From NCBI RefSeq assembly GCF_008364795.1, contig NZ_VTTM01000009.1:202928-266927 (forward strand): a stretch of 64,000 bases of DNA. Direction: 5' to 3'. Made by a program: the position numbers and the translations under genes. This document shows, one piece after another, positions 8,621 to 17,170 of the stretch. A model generated the notes under the pieces. The model had not been told where the DNA came from. It made no database searches and saw nothing but the letters and a program-made list of their open reading frames with translations. Positions within the stretch are counted from its first letter, which is position 1. The number at the start of each line of letters is the position of its first letter. The stretch comes from Azospirillum oryzae. GTDB lineage: Bacteria; Pseudomonadota; Alphaproteobacteria; Azospirillales; Azospirillaceae.

Positions 8621-8971
8621 CTATTGGGTGCGCGGCCTCAGCACCGGCGTTCCTTGTGAGGCCGGCGCCGAGGCCGCAGCCCTGTCCAGCGGCAACAGGC
8701 GTTGCAGGGCGGCGATGTAGCCGTGCAACGCCTCGCGGCCGAGGGGGGTCAGGGCGTAGCTGGATTGCGGCCGCCCCTCCCCCGTTTCCTTGCGGACCGA
8801 CACGTAGCCCGCCGCGATCAGCTTCTTCAGATGCGAATCGAGGTTGCCGTCCGACACGTCCAGCCGCTGCTTCAGCTCGGTGAAAGTCGCCTCGCCGGCA
8901 CCGGCCAGAAAGGCGGCGACCTGCGTGCGCAGCGGTTGGTGCAGCAGAGGGTCGAGCGTGTCCAAGGCCAT
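8621..8971 (-). CDS. Winged-helix transcriptional regulator (MarR/PadR-like, HTH_34 type)
   Basis: 116 residues forming one winged helix: helix-turn-helix in TFTELKQRLDVSDGNLDSHLKKLIAAGYV (about 29-57) and wing KETGEGRPQSSYALTPLGREAL. Proteins of this small class are usually repressors that sit in the operon they control. It is the last gene of a three-gene minus-strand operon, 5 bp after the lipoprotein gene. The two matching palindromes over the operon promoter (10520-10562) are the obvious candidate targets, implying autoregulation. ATG at 8971 was chosen because it begins the recognisable domain (DPLLHQPLRTQ). Confidence 0.85.
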   Translation of the reverse strand: MALDTLDPLLHQPLRTQVAAFLAGAGEATFTELKQRLDVSDGNLDSHLKKLIAAGYVSVRKETGEGRPQSSYALTPLGREALHGYIAALQRLLPLDRAAASAPASQGTPVLRPRTQ

Positions 8972-8976
8972 TCCGT

Positions 8977-9384
8977 TCAGGGTTTGAGGTCGAAGCGTGC
9001 CGACATGGTGCCGGGCGACTTGCTGTCCTTTTCGCCGGGCAGCGTGATGGCGAACTCTCCGCCGACCGCCTTGTCGGCGGACATCCAGGTCTTGCCGTCG
9101 AAGCTCAGCCACGTCTTGTAGACATAGACGTCACGGTTGGTGGCGACCTCCATCCGCGCCAGCCCCGGCTTGGAAATCAGCGTCCCGGAGACCGACGCCA
9201 CCACCGGCAGCGGCGCCCCGGCCGGGTAGAGCAGCACGTAATCGCCGCCGGCCGACGGTGTCTCACCATAGCGGACCACCGGGATTTTCGCCATCTCGTC
9301 GGCGCCCGGCGCCGGCATCAGGCCCGCGCAGCCGGCAAGCGTCACCGTGGCGGCCAGCAGGGCCGCAGACAGAGTCCTGGTCAT
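8977..9384 (-). CDS. Lipoprotein, unknown function
   Basis: 135 residues; signal peptide with lipobox LAGC at Cys19, then a beta-rich domain (LISKPGLARMEVATNRDVYVYKTWLSFDGK). The start has a good ribosome site, CAGGAGAAAAAG before ATG. Middle gene of the operon with the 349-residue membrane protein upstream and the winged-helix regulator downstream. I do not recognise the family; the neighbours suggest an envelope function under repression by the adjacent regulator. Confidence 0.75.
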   Translation of the reverse strand: MTRTLSAALLAATVTLAGCAGLMPAPGADEMAKIPVVRYGETPSAGGDYVLLYPAGAPLPVVASVSGTLISKPGLARMEVATNRDVYVYKTWLSFDGKTWMSADKAVGGEFAITLPGEKDSKSPGTMSARFDLKP

Positions 9385-9425
9385 CTTTTTCTCCTGGATC
9401 TACGGATTGGGAAAGAGGGAGGCAA

Positions 9426-10475
9426 TCAGGGCCGCGGCGCGGCCATGGTGTTGGCGTTGACGACGGCGCGGACGACCGGTCCGCCGTCGGGCGTCAGGTC
9501 GCCGTCCAGCTTGGGGACATGCAGCCACAGACCGACGGTGCCGCGCATCCAGGGCTCCCCGTCGAAGCGGGCATCGCCGGTCGGCACGCCGTTCTCCAGA
9601 ACCAGCTCCACCGGCTTGGAAAGGGTCAGCGGCAGGGTGGTGGCGGGATCGTTGCGGAAGATGTTGCCGTTCACGCGGATTTCGACCGGCACCGGCGTGC
9701 CCGCCGGCAGGGTCAGAACATGGCGCCCCACGGCCCCAGCCCCCTTGCGGAAGGCGTCGAGCGACAGGGCCGGCGCGTCGGCCGGGGCGCCGAAGTCGCC
9801 GTGATGGCGCAGGGCCAGCGGCACGCCCAGCACCACCAGCATCCAAACGGCGGACTGCGCCATGCGGTGCCAGGACGGCCGCGCCCGACCGCGGTCGAGC
9901 ATCAGCGCCAGCAGCGGCAGCCCCAGCCCGAAGACCGATGCCGCGATCAGCCGGATGATCGTGTAATCGAGCCGGTAAACCAGGCTGGCGATGCCGGTGA
10001 GGATGGTGAGGACGCCGATCCACTCCAGCAACTCCTCGGAAAACAGGCCGTGGACATAGAGGCCGAGGCCGATCAGAACCACCCAGGCGGCGCAGACCAT
10101 GTATCCGCCGCCGAAGAAGAAGGTGGCGAAGGTCATCAGGATGCCCAGCGCCACCAGCAGCCACCAGACCTTCAGCACCTGCCGGTGGATGAAGGACCAT
10201 GCCTCGTCCCGCTCGCGCTTGACCCGCCGCGTCAGGTGCCAGTCCAGCACCGCCACCCCGCCGAGAGACAGGGTCAGCAGCAGAAGCCACGCCACCGCCT
10301 GTTGCGCCACGTCGGCGAACTGCGCAGGCGTCAGGATGCGGTCGCTGAACAGCAGCAGCGCCGCCCCCGTCAGCCCCCACAGGACCAGCGTGTGCCGCTC
10401 GATCCGCAGATTGCGGTGACCGGCCGACAGCATGGAATGGATGGCGTCAAGGCGCTGGGACAGGCTGTCGGACAT
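9426..10475 (-). CDS. Multi-pass membrane protein, unknown function
   Basis: 349 residues: a short amphipathic N-terminus (SQRLDAIHSMLSAGHRNL), about seven hydrophobic segments between residues 30 and 230, and a C-terminal soluble, beta-rich domain of roughly 100 residues with VPVEIRVNGNIFRND and VELVLENGVP. Start at ATG 10475 because the promoter lies just beyond it; the open frame upstream runs through the operator. First gene of the repressor-controlled operon. Function unknown; the C-terminal domain resembles a carbohydrate- or ligand-binding sandwich only in general pattern. Confidence 0.75.
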   Translation of the reverse strand: MSDSLSQRLDAIHSMLSAGHRNLRIERHTLVLWGLTGAALLLFSDRILTPAQFADVAQQAVAWLLLLTLSLGGVAVLDWHLTRRVKRERDEAWSFIHRQVLKVWWLLVALGILMTFATFFFGGGYMVCAAWVVLIGLGLYVHGLFSEELLEWIGVLTILTGIASLVYRLDYTIIRLIAASVFGLGLPLLALMLDRGRARPSWHRMAQSAVWMLVVLGVPLALRHHGDFGAPADAPALSLDAFRKGAGAVGRHVLTLPAGTPVPVEIRVNGNIFRNDPATTLPLTLSKPVELVLENGVPTGDARFDGEPWMRGTVGLWLHVPKLDGDLTPDGGPVVRAVVNANTMAAPRP

Positions 10476-10519
10476 GGGATTTCCGTGGCTTCGGGTCGGT
10501 GGGGCTGTCCGCTGAACGT

Positions 10520-10565
10520 CACTCTGTGATGCAGAGTGACTACACTCTGAAATGCAGAGTGTCAA
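10520..10565 (-). promoter_or_regulatory. Promoter with two tandem palindromic operators
   Basis: On the minus strand a perfect -35 TTGACA (10560-10565) is followed after 17 bp by TAGTCA (10537-10542) as a possible -10. Two palindromes with the same arms, CACTCTG-N5-CAGAGTG, lie at 10520-10538 and 10543-10561, 23 bp apart centre to centre (about two helix turns). The first covers the spacer, the second the start region. This is a textbook repressor layout; the adjacent winged-helix protein is the likely ligand. Confidence 0.85.
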
Positions 10566-10668
10566 CGGCGAAGCCCGCGCCTGCGTCGATATGGACCATT
10601 GCCCTTTGGCATAGGGGAAACATCCGACAAAGCTCCCCTCCCGCCGGTAACTCTCTATATAAGTCGGT

Positions 10669-11982
10669 ATGCTGATGAACCGGGCGAGGAACAGGACGTC
10701 TTTCGTGCGCGACACCACCGACCGCAAAAACCTGTTCCTGCTCGTCCAGCTGCGTTGGCTCGCCGTCGTCGGGCAGATCGTGACGATCCTGATCGTCCAT
10801 CTGCAGATGGGCATCCGCCTGCCGCTGCTGCCGATGGCGGCGGTGATCTTCGTGCTGGTGGCGCTGAACATCGCCAGCCTGATCCAGATCCGCCGCAGTT
10901 CCGCCGTCTCCAACACCCAGCTGTTCCTGGAACTGCTGATCGACGTCTGGGCGCTGACGTTGCAGCTCTATCTCAGCGGCGGCGCCTCCAACCCCTTCAT
11001 CTCGCTGTATCTTCTTCAGGTGGCGCTGGGGGCGGTGCTGCTGGAGGCGTGGTCGGCCTGGGCGCTGGTTCTGGTGGCGACCGCCGGCTTCACCTGGCTG
11101 ATCGGCACCCACCAGCCGCTTCCCCTGCCACCCGCCTATGAAGGGGAGCTGTTCAGCCTGCACATCCAGGGCATGTTCATCTGCTTCGTGCTGGCGGCGA
11201 GCCTGCTGGTCCCCTTCCTCACCCAGATCAACCGCAACCTGCGCGCCCGCGACGCCTATCTGGCGGAACTGCGCCAGCGCTCCATGGAAGAGGCGCACAT
11301 CGTCCGCATGGGGCTGCTGGCGTCGGGCGCGGCACATGAGTTGGGAACGCCGCTCGCCACCCTGTCGGTGATCCTCAACGACTGGCGCCGCATGCCGTCG
11401 CTGATGGCCGACCCCGATCTGGCGGAGGAAGTGGCGGAAATGCAGAACCAGATCGACCGCTGCAAGTCCATCGTGTCGGGCATCCTGATGTCGTCGGGCG
11501 AGGCGCGCGGCGAGGGCACGGTGCGCACCACGGTGAAGGGGTTCCTCGACGGGCTGGTGGAGGACTGGCTGTCCAGCCGCTCGCCCGGCCGCTTCGACTA
11601 TGACAACACGGTCGGCCCGCAGGAGCGGATGATCGCCGACCTCGCCTTGAAACAGGTGCTGTTCAACGTGCTGGACAATGCGCTGGAGGCCTCGCCCGAC
11701 TGGATCGCCGTCGCCGCGCTGCGGCAGGGCGACAATCTGGTGGTGGCGGTCAATGATTGCGGCCCCGGATTCGACCCCGCCATCCTGGAGGAGCTGGGCA
11801 AGCCCTACCGCTCCACCAAAAAGCGGCCGGGCAGCGGGCTCGGCCTGTTCCTGGTGGTCAATGTGCTGCGCAAGCTGGGCGGCACCGTCACGGCCAAGAA
11901 CCGGGCCGCCGGCGGCGCCACCGTGACGCTGACCCTGCCGCTGTCCGCCCTGTCGCCGGGAGGCTCCGATGGAGACGACTGA
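10669..11982 (+). CDS. regB: Redox sensor histidine kinase RegB/PrrB
   Basis: 437 residues. Six membrane helices occupy about 25-190; the ubiquinone-sensing heptapeptide GGASNPF is at 104-110. The H-box ASGAAHELGTPLATL places the phosphorylated His at 223, and the redox-active cysteine falls at residue 265 (QIDRCKSI), as in Rhodobacter RegB. N-box NVLDNALEAS and G-box GSGLGLFLVVNV complete the ATPase domain. RegB autophosphorylates under reducing conditions and drives RegA. It overlaps regA by 14 bp. A TATATA-like element lies just before the start. An ATG two codons downstream is an alternative start. Confidence 0.95.
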   Translation: MLMNRARNRTSFVRDTTDRKNLFLLVQLRWLAVVGQIVTILIVHLQMGIRLPLLPMAAVIFVLVALNIASLIQIRRSSAVSNTQLFLELLIDVWALTLQLYLSGGASNPFISLYLLQVALGAVLLEAWSAWALVLVATAGFTWLIGTHQPLPLPPAYEGELFSLHIQGMFICFVLAASLLVPFLTQINRNLRARDAYLAELRQRSMEEAHIVRMGLLASGAAHELGTPLATLSVILNDWRRMPSLMADPDLAEEVAEMQNQIDRCKSIVSGILMSSGEARGEGTVRTTVKGFLDGLVEDWLSSRSPGRFDYDNTVGPQERMIADLALKQVLFNVLDNALEASPDWIAVAALRQGDNLVVAVNDCGPGFDPAILEELGKPYRSTKKRPGSGLGLFLVVNVLRKLGGTVTAKNRAAGGATVTLTLPLSALSPGGSDGDD

Positions 11983-12535
11983 ACTGGAGACGCCCGAGTT
12001 GGAGGGGGGCGACCGCACCCTGCTGATCGTCGAGGACGACGAGTCCTTCGCCCGCGCGCTGCGCCGGTCCTTCGAACGCCGCGGCTACGAGGTCCATGCC
12101 TGCACCGGGCTGGAGGAGATGCGGGAGATCCTGCAGACGGTGGACCCCGACTATGCGGTGATCGACCTGAAGCTCGCCACCGGATCGGGGCTGGAATGCG
12201 TGAAGGAGCTGCACGAGGCTGACGAGGAAACCCGCATCGTCGTGCTGACCGGCTTCGCCAGCATCGCCACGGCGGTGGAGGCGATCAAGCTGGGCGCCTG
12301 CCATTATCTGGCGAAACCGTCCAACACCGACGACATCGAGGCCGCCTTCGACCGCACCGAGGGCGACACGTCGATCGCGCCGGCCGTCCGCACCACCTCG
12401 ATCAAGAATCTGGAGTGGGAGCGCATCCACGAGACGCTGGTGGAGACGAACTTCAACATCTCGGAGACCGCGCGGCGGCTCGGCATGCACCGGCGTACGC
12501 TGGCGCGCAAGCTGGAGAAGAAGCGGGTGCCGTGA
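11969..12535 (+). CDS. regA: Redox response regulator RegA/PrrA/ActR
   Basis: 188 residues. Receiver domain with acidic pocket VEDD (22-24), phosphoacceptor Asp66 (VIDLKLATGSGLE) and Lys116 (LAKP); the C-terminal Fis-type helix-turn-helix NISETARRLGMHRRTLARKL is essentially the invariant RegA DNA-binding segment. RegA controls aerobic and anaerobic energy genes, including terminal oxidases, so its closeness to the cyo operon is functionally sensible. Starts inside the end of regB, so the pair is translationally coupled. Confidence 0.96.
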   Translation: METTELETPELEGGDRTLLIVEDDESFARALRRSFERRGYEVHACTGLEEMREILQTVDPDYAVIDLKLATGSGLECVKELHEADEETRIVVLTGFASIATAVEAIKLGACHYLAKPSNTDDIEAAFDRTEGDTSIAPAVRTTSIKNLEWERIHETLVETNFNISETARRLGMHRRTLARKLEKKRVP

Positions 12536-12556
12536 GCGGGCGCCCGCCCCGCCCCT

Positions 12557-13387
12557 TTACGAGAACTCCCGCACCGTGTGCAGGTGGTTGAGCGGGCCGT
12601 GGCCGTGGCCGAAGCCGGGCGCGGTCAGGATCGCCGTCTCCACATAGCGCCGAGCCCGAGCCACCGCGTCGCGGGTGCCCAGACCCTGGGCCAGACCGGC
12701 GGCGATGGCCGACGACAGGGTGCAGCCGGTGCCGTGGGTGTGGGGGGTGTGGACGCGGCGGCCCTCGAACACCGTCTCGCCCTCCTCCGTCAGCAGCAGG
12801 TCGTAGAGGGTGTCGTCCTCCAGATGGCCGCCCTTCAGCAGAACCGCTTTCGGGCCGAAGCTGAGCATCAGTTCGGCGGCGCGGCGCATGTCGTCCAGGT
12901 CGCGGATCGGCAGGTCGGTCAGCGCCTCGGCCTCCGGCAGGTTGGGCGTCACCACCTCGGCCAGCGGCAGCAGGCGCTTGCGCAGGGTCAGCACGGCGTC
13001 GGGGTCGAGCAGATGGTGGCCGCTCTTGGCGATCATCACCGGATCGAGGACCAGGGGGACGTTGACGGCCCGTTCCTCATATTCCGCCGCCACCGCCTCA
13101 ATGACGGGGGCGTTGGCGAGCATGCCGATCTTCACCGCGTCGGCGCCGATATCCTCCAACACCAGCTTCATCTGCAGGGCGACGAAGGCCGGATCGACCG
13201 GAACCACGCCATAGACGCCGGTGGTGTTCTGCGCCGTCAGTGCGGCGATGGCGGTCATGGCATAGGCGCCGAGCGCACTGACCGCCTTGATGTCGGCCTG
13301 GATTCCGGCGCCGCCGCCGGAATCGGAGCCGGCGACGATCAGGACGCGGCCCTTGATGGTGTTGCCGTTCACGCTGCTGTCGCTCAT
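12557..13387 (-). CDS. thiD: Hydroxymethylpyrimidine/phosphomethylpyrimidine kinase
   Basis: 276 residues of the ribokinase-fold ThiD family, which phosphorylates HMP and HMP-P for thiamine synthesis. Family motifs are visible: GSDSGGGAGIQADIKA (about 21-36), LDPVMIAKSGHHLL, TPNLPEAEAL, and the anion-hole segment THGTGCTLSSAIAA. The start at 13387 overlaps the glmM stop (ATGA), making a folP/glmM/thiD run on the minus strand. Convergent with regA, whose stop is 21 bp away. No TPP riboswitch is visible upstream, consistent with it being an internal operon gene. Confidence 0.95.
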   Translation of the reverse strand: MSDSSVNGNTIKGRVLIVAGSDSGGGAGIQADIKAVSALGAYAMTAIAALTAQNTTGVYGVVPVDPAFVALQMKLVLEDIGADAVKIGMLANAPVIEAVAAEYEERAVNVPLVLDPVMIAKSGHHLLDPDAVLTLRKRLLPLAEVVTPNLPEAEALTDLPIRDLDDMRRAAELMLSFGPKAVLLKGGHLEDDTLYDLLLTEEGETVFEGRRVHTPHTHGTGCTLSSAIAAGLAQGLGTRDAVARARRYVETAILTAPGFGHGHGPLNHLHTVREFS

Positions 13388-14757
13388 TGCGCGGCCTCCA
13401 GGCTGCGGGCGGCGCTGGCCTGAATGGCGCCGGCGATGTCGGCGACCACGCTGTGGACCAGCGTCTCGTCGTCGCCCTCCGCCATCACGCGGATCAGCGG
13501 CTCGGTGCCCGACTTGCGGATCAGGACGCGGCCGCTCGCCGCCAGCCGTGCTTCGCCCTCCTTGATCGCCTGCTGGACGACGGCATCCTCCAGCGGCTTG
13601 GTCCCGGCGGAGAAGCGGACGTTGGTCAGCTTCTGCGGCACCGGATCGAAGACGCGGCAGACCTCGCTGGCCGCGCGGCCGTCGGCCTGGATCAGCACCG
13701 CCAGCACCTGAAGCGCGGCGATCAGCCCATCGCCGGTGGTGGAATAATCGGACAGCACGACATGGCCCGACTGCTCGCCGCCGACATTGTAGCCGCGCTC
13801 GCGCATCATCTCGACGACATAGCGGTCGCCGACGGGGGTGCGGGCCAGATGCAGGCCAAGGCCGCCGAGATGGCGTTCCATGCCCAGGTTGGACATGACG
13901 GTGGCGACGACGCCGCCGCCGCGCAGGGTCTGCGACCGCGCCCAGGAGGTGGCGATCAGGCTCATCAGCTGGTCGCCGTCGATCGGGCGCCCGGCCTCGT
14001 CCACCATGATGAGGCGGTCGGCGTCGCCGTCCAGCGCGATGCCGAGATGGGCACCGTGGGCGACCACCTGTTCCTGCAGGGTCTGGGTGGCGGTGGCGCC
14101 GCAGCCCTTGTTGATGTTGGTGCCGTCGGGGCTGACGCCGACCGGGATCACGTCGGCCCCCAGTTCGTACAGCACCTTGGGCGCGACCTTGTAGGCGGCG
14201 CCGTTGGCGCAATCGACGACGATCTTCAGCCCGTCGAGCCGCAGGCCGCGCGGGAAGGTGTTCTTCACATATTCGATGTAGCGGCCGGTGGCGTCGTCCA
14301 GGCGGCTGGCGCGGCCGAGATCGGCGGGACCGGCGAGATCGGGGGCGAAGGGCAGCGCCATGCGCCGCTCGATGGCCGCCTCCACCTCGTCCGACAGCTT
14401 GTAGCCATCGGGGCCGAACAGCTTGATGCCGTTGTCCTGATAGGGGTTGTGCGAGGCGGAGATCACCACGCCCATGTCGGCACGGAGCGAACGGGTCAGC
14501 ATGGCGACCGCCGGGGTCGGCAGCGGCCCGACCAGCACCACATCCATCCCCATGGAGATGAAGCCGGCGGTCAGCGCCGGTTCCAGCAGATAGCCGGACA
14601 GGCGGGTGTCCTTGCCGATCACCACCCGGTGCCGGTGGTCGCCGCGGCGGAACTGCAGCGCGGTCGCCATCGCCACGCGCAGGGCCGTTTCGGCGGTCAT
14701 CGGGTCGATGTTGGCGGTGCCACGGATGCCGTCGGTGCCGAACAGGTGTCGCGTCAT
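13384..14757 (-). CDS. glmM: Phosphoglucosamine mutase
   Basis: 457 residues. Converts glucosamine-6-phosphate to glucosamine-1-phosphate for peptidoglycan and LPS. N-terminal FGTDGIRG, phosphoserine loop VISASHNPYQDNGIK with Ser102, metal loop ALDGDADR, sugar-binding GGEQSGHV and phosphate-binding RKSGTEPLIRVM are all intact. ATG at 14757 begins exactly at the family start. In many proteobacteria folP-glmM are neighbours, as here (130-bp gap to folP). Confidence 0.97.
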   Translation of the reverse strand: MTRHLFGTDGIRGTANIDPMTAETALRVAMATALQFRRGDHRHRVVIGKDTRLSGYLLEPALTAGFISMGMDVVLVGPLPTPAVAMLTRSLRADMGVVISASHNPYQDNGIKLFGPDGYKLSDEVEAAIERRMALPFAPDLAGPADLGRASRLDDATGRYIEYVKNTFPRGLRLDGLKIVVDCANGAAYKVAPKVLYELGADVIPVGVSPDGTNINKGCGATATQTLQEQVVAHGAHLGIALDGDADRLIMVDEAGRPIDGDQLMSLIATSWARSQTLRGGGVVATVMSNLGMERHLGGLGLHLARTPVGDRYVVEMMRERGYNVGGEQSGHVVLSDYSTTGDGLIAALQVLAVLIQADGRAASEVCRVFDPVPQKLTNVRFSAGTKPLEDAVVQQAIKEGEARLAASGRVLIRKSGTEPLIRVMAEGDDETLVHSVVADIAGAIQASAARSLEAAQ

Positions 14758-14886
14758 GAAAACCTCGTGCAGAGACCGTCTCCAGCCCCGGATGTCGGAT
14801 CGGGTGGCGGGAAACGCAAGCGAAGGATGTTTCTTCGCCCGGCAGACGGGCCGGGTCAAGGCCCCATCGGCGGCTGCGCGAAAGGG

Positions 14887-16044
14887 TTACAGGCGATGCA
14901 GCCCCTCCCACACCGCACGGGCCTGCGCGGTTTCGGCCACGTCGTGGACGCGCAGGATCTGGGCGCCCTGGTTCAGCGTCTCCAGCCCGGCGGCGAGCGA
15001 GCCGGCAAGCCGTTCCTTCGGCGGTTCCCCGCGCGACAGGCGGCCGATGAAGCCCTTGCGCGACAGGCCGATCAGCACCGTGCAGCCCAGGGCGTGGTAC
15101 AGCGAGGTGTGGCGCAGGATGTCCAGATTGTGCTCCGTCGATTTGCCGAAGCCGATGCCGGGATCGACGGCGATGCGCTCCGGGGGCACGCCGGCCGCGG
15201 CGCAGTGGGCGATCCGCTCCTCCAGCCAGTCGAACACGTCGAGCGCTGCGTCGCGGTAGGTCGGGTTGGCCTGCATGGTGCCGGGATCGCCCTGCATGTG
15301 CATCACCACCACCGGGGTGCCGGTGCGCGCGACCACCGGCAGGGCCTGCGGGTCGCCCAGCCCGGCGATGTCGTTGACGATGCGGGCACCGGCTGCGGCG
15401 GCGGACTCCATCACGCTGGCGTGGCGGGTGTCGACCGAGACGGTCGCTCCCTTCGCGGCGAAATGGCGGATGACCGGCAGGACGCGCCGCTCCTCCTCCT
15501 CCGGCGGGACCGGATCGGCGCCGGGGCGGGTGGATTCGCCGCCGATGTCCAGGATGTCGGCGCCGGCGGCCAGCATCGCCTCGCCATGGGCGATGGCGGC
15601 GCCGGGGTCGAGGAAATCGCCGCCGTCGGAGAAGCTGTCGGGCGTGACGTTGACGATGCCCATGATTTGCGGCCGGTCGGGCGGCAGCCCGGCAAAGGGC
15701 GCGCGGGCGCGGGTCAGGGCGCCGAGTTGGCGGTCCAGCACCTCCGCCACCGTGCGGGAGCGTTCCCAGCCCCAGGCCATGATCTCGGACAGCGGCGCGA
15801 AGGCGCGGTCGATGCGCGAACCGGCATCGCGCACGATCAGTTCGGCGGTGGAAAAGGCGAACCGCCCGCCGGCCAGCGGCACCGCGGCACCTTTGGCCCA
15901 GGCCGCGATGGGCATCAGCCCGACCGGGCGAAGATAGACCCGCACGCCCTCCTCTCCCGCCCAAGGGCAGAAGCCGGCCAGCGACCCGGCGGCGGACTTG
16001 AGCGCGGCGGCTTTGGCGGCGGGCTTGGCGGAGAGCGGCGGCAT
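14887..16044 (-). CDS. folP: Dihydropteroate synthase, with N-terminal extension
   Basis: 385 residues, about 110 longer than E. coli FolP because of an N-terminal domain (1 to ~122) seen in Rhodospirillales homologues. The TIM-barrel core has MGIVNVTPDSFSDGG, ADILDIGGESTRPGA, SVDTRH, NDIAG, HMQG, DPGIGFGK and GLSRKGFIG, so the pterin and pABA sites are complete. It condenses pABA with hydroxymethyl-dihydropterin in folate synthesis. Upstream lies a 176-bp gap and then the IS5-family element. Confidence 0.95.
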   Translation of the reverse strand: MPPLSAKPAAKAAALKSAAGSLAGFCPWAGEEGVRVYLRPVGLMPIAAWAKGAAVPLAGGRFAFSTAELIVRDAGSRIDRAFAPLSEIMAWGWERSRTVAEVLDRQLGALTRARAPFAGLPPDRPQIMGIVNVTPDSFSDGGDFLDPGAAIAHGEAMLAAGADILDIGGESTRPGADPVPPEEEERRVLPVIRHFAAKGATVSVDTRHASVMESAAAAGARIVNDIAGLGDPQALPVVARTGTPVVVMHMQGDPGTMQANPTYRDAALDVFDWLEERIAHCAAAGVPPERIAVDPGIGFGKSTEHNLDILRHTSLYHALGCTVLIGLSRKGFIGRLSRGEPPKERLAGSLAAGLETLNQGAQILRVHDVAETAQARAVWEGLHRL

Positions 16045-16217
16045 CGGGAATTCCCCTTCACATCACGGGCTGACACTATCGTTCCTGGCATGCGCCCGGC
16101 GGGATGGCAAGGGTGCCATAGCGGACGGCTCCTTCCCTCGCCCTGGGAGAAGGCGATGATCGGCAGACGAAGGAACAGCGTGGAACAGCTTTCCGCGAAC
16201 GGTCCATCTTGCGGCTC

Positions 16218-16220
16218 TGA
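16218..16220. repeat. Left target-site duplication (TGA) of the IS5 element
   Basis: TGA precedes the left terminal repeat and recurs at 17147-17149 after the right one. A 3-bp TNA duplication is typical of the IS1031 group of IS5. Confidence 0.5.
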
Positions 16221-17146
16221 CAGCCCGTTTCGAAAGTCGCGTGGACGGGGTGATGGGCTGTTGGCAGGGAAGCCCGTTGTTGGAGACCGCCGATGTGACA
16301 CCTGAGGACCGCCGCTTGGTCGGCGATTACGGCGCCGGCCAAGCGCTGAACGATGACCAGTACCGCCAGATCGAACCCCTTCTCCCGTCTGCCAAGCCCG
16401 GCGGGCGGCCCCGTAGCACAGATATGCGCCGACTGTTTGACGCCTTGTTTTACGTGGCGCGGACAGGTTGCCAATGGCGCCATCTGCCGCCCCCACCAGC
16501 CTTTCCGCCCTGGCAAACTGTCTACCGCTACTTTCGTGCCTTCCTGGAGGCCGGCCGTGTGGAAAAACCTTTGCCACCATCTGATGATGATGCTGCGTGA
16601 GCAGGAAGGACGCGATCCGACGCCCTCGGCCGCCATCCTCGATACCCAGAGCGTCAAGACAACAGAAAAAGGAGCGCCCGAGGCTTTGACGCGGCCAAGA
16701 AGATCAAGGGCCGCAAGCGTCACATCGCCGTCGACACCTCGGGCTTCCTCCCCGGGGTCCTCGTCCACGCCGCCGACATCCAGGACGCCGACGGCGCCGG
16801 AGCGCTGCTGACGCGGATCAAGCGGCTCTACTGCTGGCTGCGCACCATCTTCGCCGACAGCATCTACAATCGGATGCCGGTGATCCTCGCCTGCTTCCTG
16901 CTCGGGCTGACGCTGATCATCGTCCGGCATATCGCCGGTGGCGGCTTCATCCTCGTTCCCCGCCGCTGGTTGGTCGAACGATCCTTCGGGTGGCTCGGAC
17001 GGTGGCGCCGTTTGTCCAAAGACTATGAGGAACGCACCGACGTCGCCGAGGCCATGGTCACACTCGCCGCCATCCGGATCATGCTACACAGACTCGTTCA
17101 CCCAAACCGCAGGCGTCTGCCACCACCTGACTTTTTAAACAGTCTC
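16221..17146 (+). mobile_element. IS5-family insertion sequence, about 926 bp
   Basis: The ends are imperfect inverted repeats: CAGCCCGTTTCGAAAGTC (16221-16238) and, read inward on the other strand, GAGACTGTTTAAAAAGTC (17146-17129), 13 of 18 positions equal. Length and the 3-bp TGA flank fit the IS1031 group of IS5. It carries one damaged DDE transposase on the plus strand and separates folP from a transporter/regulator pair with different character, so it marks the boundary of an accessory segment. Boundaries are inferred from the repeats by eye. Confidence 0.75.
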
Positions 17147-17149
17147 TGA
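16295..17149 (+). pseudogene. IS5-family transposase, frameshifted
   Basis: Reads in three pieces. Frame one gives the N-terminal DNA-binding part (QIEPLLPSAKPGGRPRS to WQTVYRYFRAFLEAG). Near 16556 one extra base moves the homology to the next frame (NLCHHLMMMLREQEGRDP ... ILDTQSVKTTEK). At about 16665-16680, around GAAAAAGG, the reading returns by -1 to the first frame (RGFDAAKKIKGRKRHIAVD ... RRWLVERSFGWLGRWRRL). The second shift is at the place where many IS5 elements use programmed -1 frameshifting, so only the first need be a lesion. The closing TGA lies in the flanking TGA duplication. Likely inactive. Confidence 0.75.
17147..17149. repeat. Right target-site duplication (TGA)
   Basis: Matches 16218-16220 and also serves as the stop codon of the transposase frame. 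Confidence 0.5.
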
Positions 17150-17170
17150 AGACCGAGACGTGGACGAGGC

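Noticed and set aside
12536..12556. Terminator between regA and thiD
   Set aside because: The 21-bp gap has no stable hairpin.
13388..13700. TPP riboswitch near thiD
   Set aside because: thiD starts inside the end of glmM, so there is no leader, and no THI-box motif (CUGAGA) with the correct context is seen.
12557..15964. A very long minus-strand open frame running through glmM and folP
   Set aside because: Only its last 276 codons (thiD) are real. The rest is the out-of-frame shadow of glmM and folP, Arg/Pro/Gly-rich as expected of GC-rich DNA, and glmM and folP are certain in the other frame.
16045..16220. Possible promoter or small RNA between folP and the IS element
   Set aside because: Only weak CT/GA-rich repeats; nothing that stands out from background.
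13387..16305. A 972-codon plus-strand open frame opposite glmM and folP
   Set aside because: Antisense to well-identified genes, no family motifs, composition of a shadow frame.
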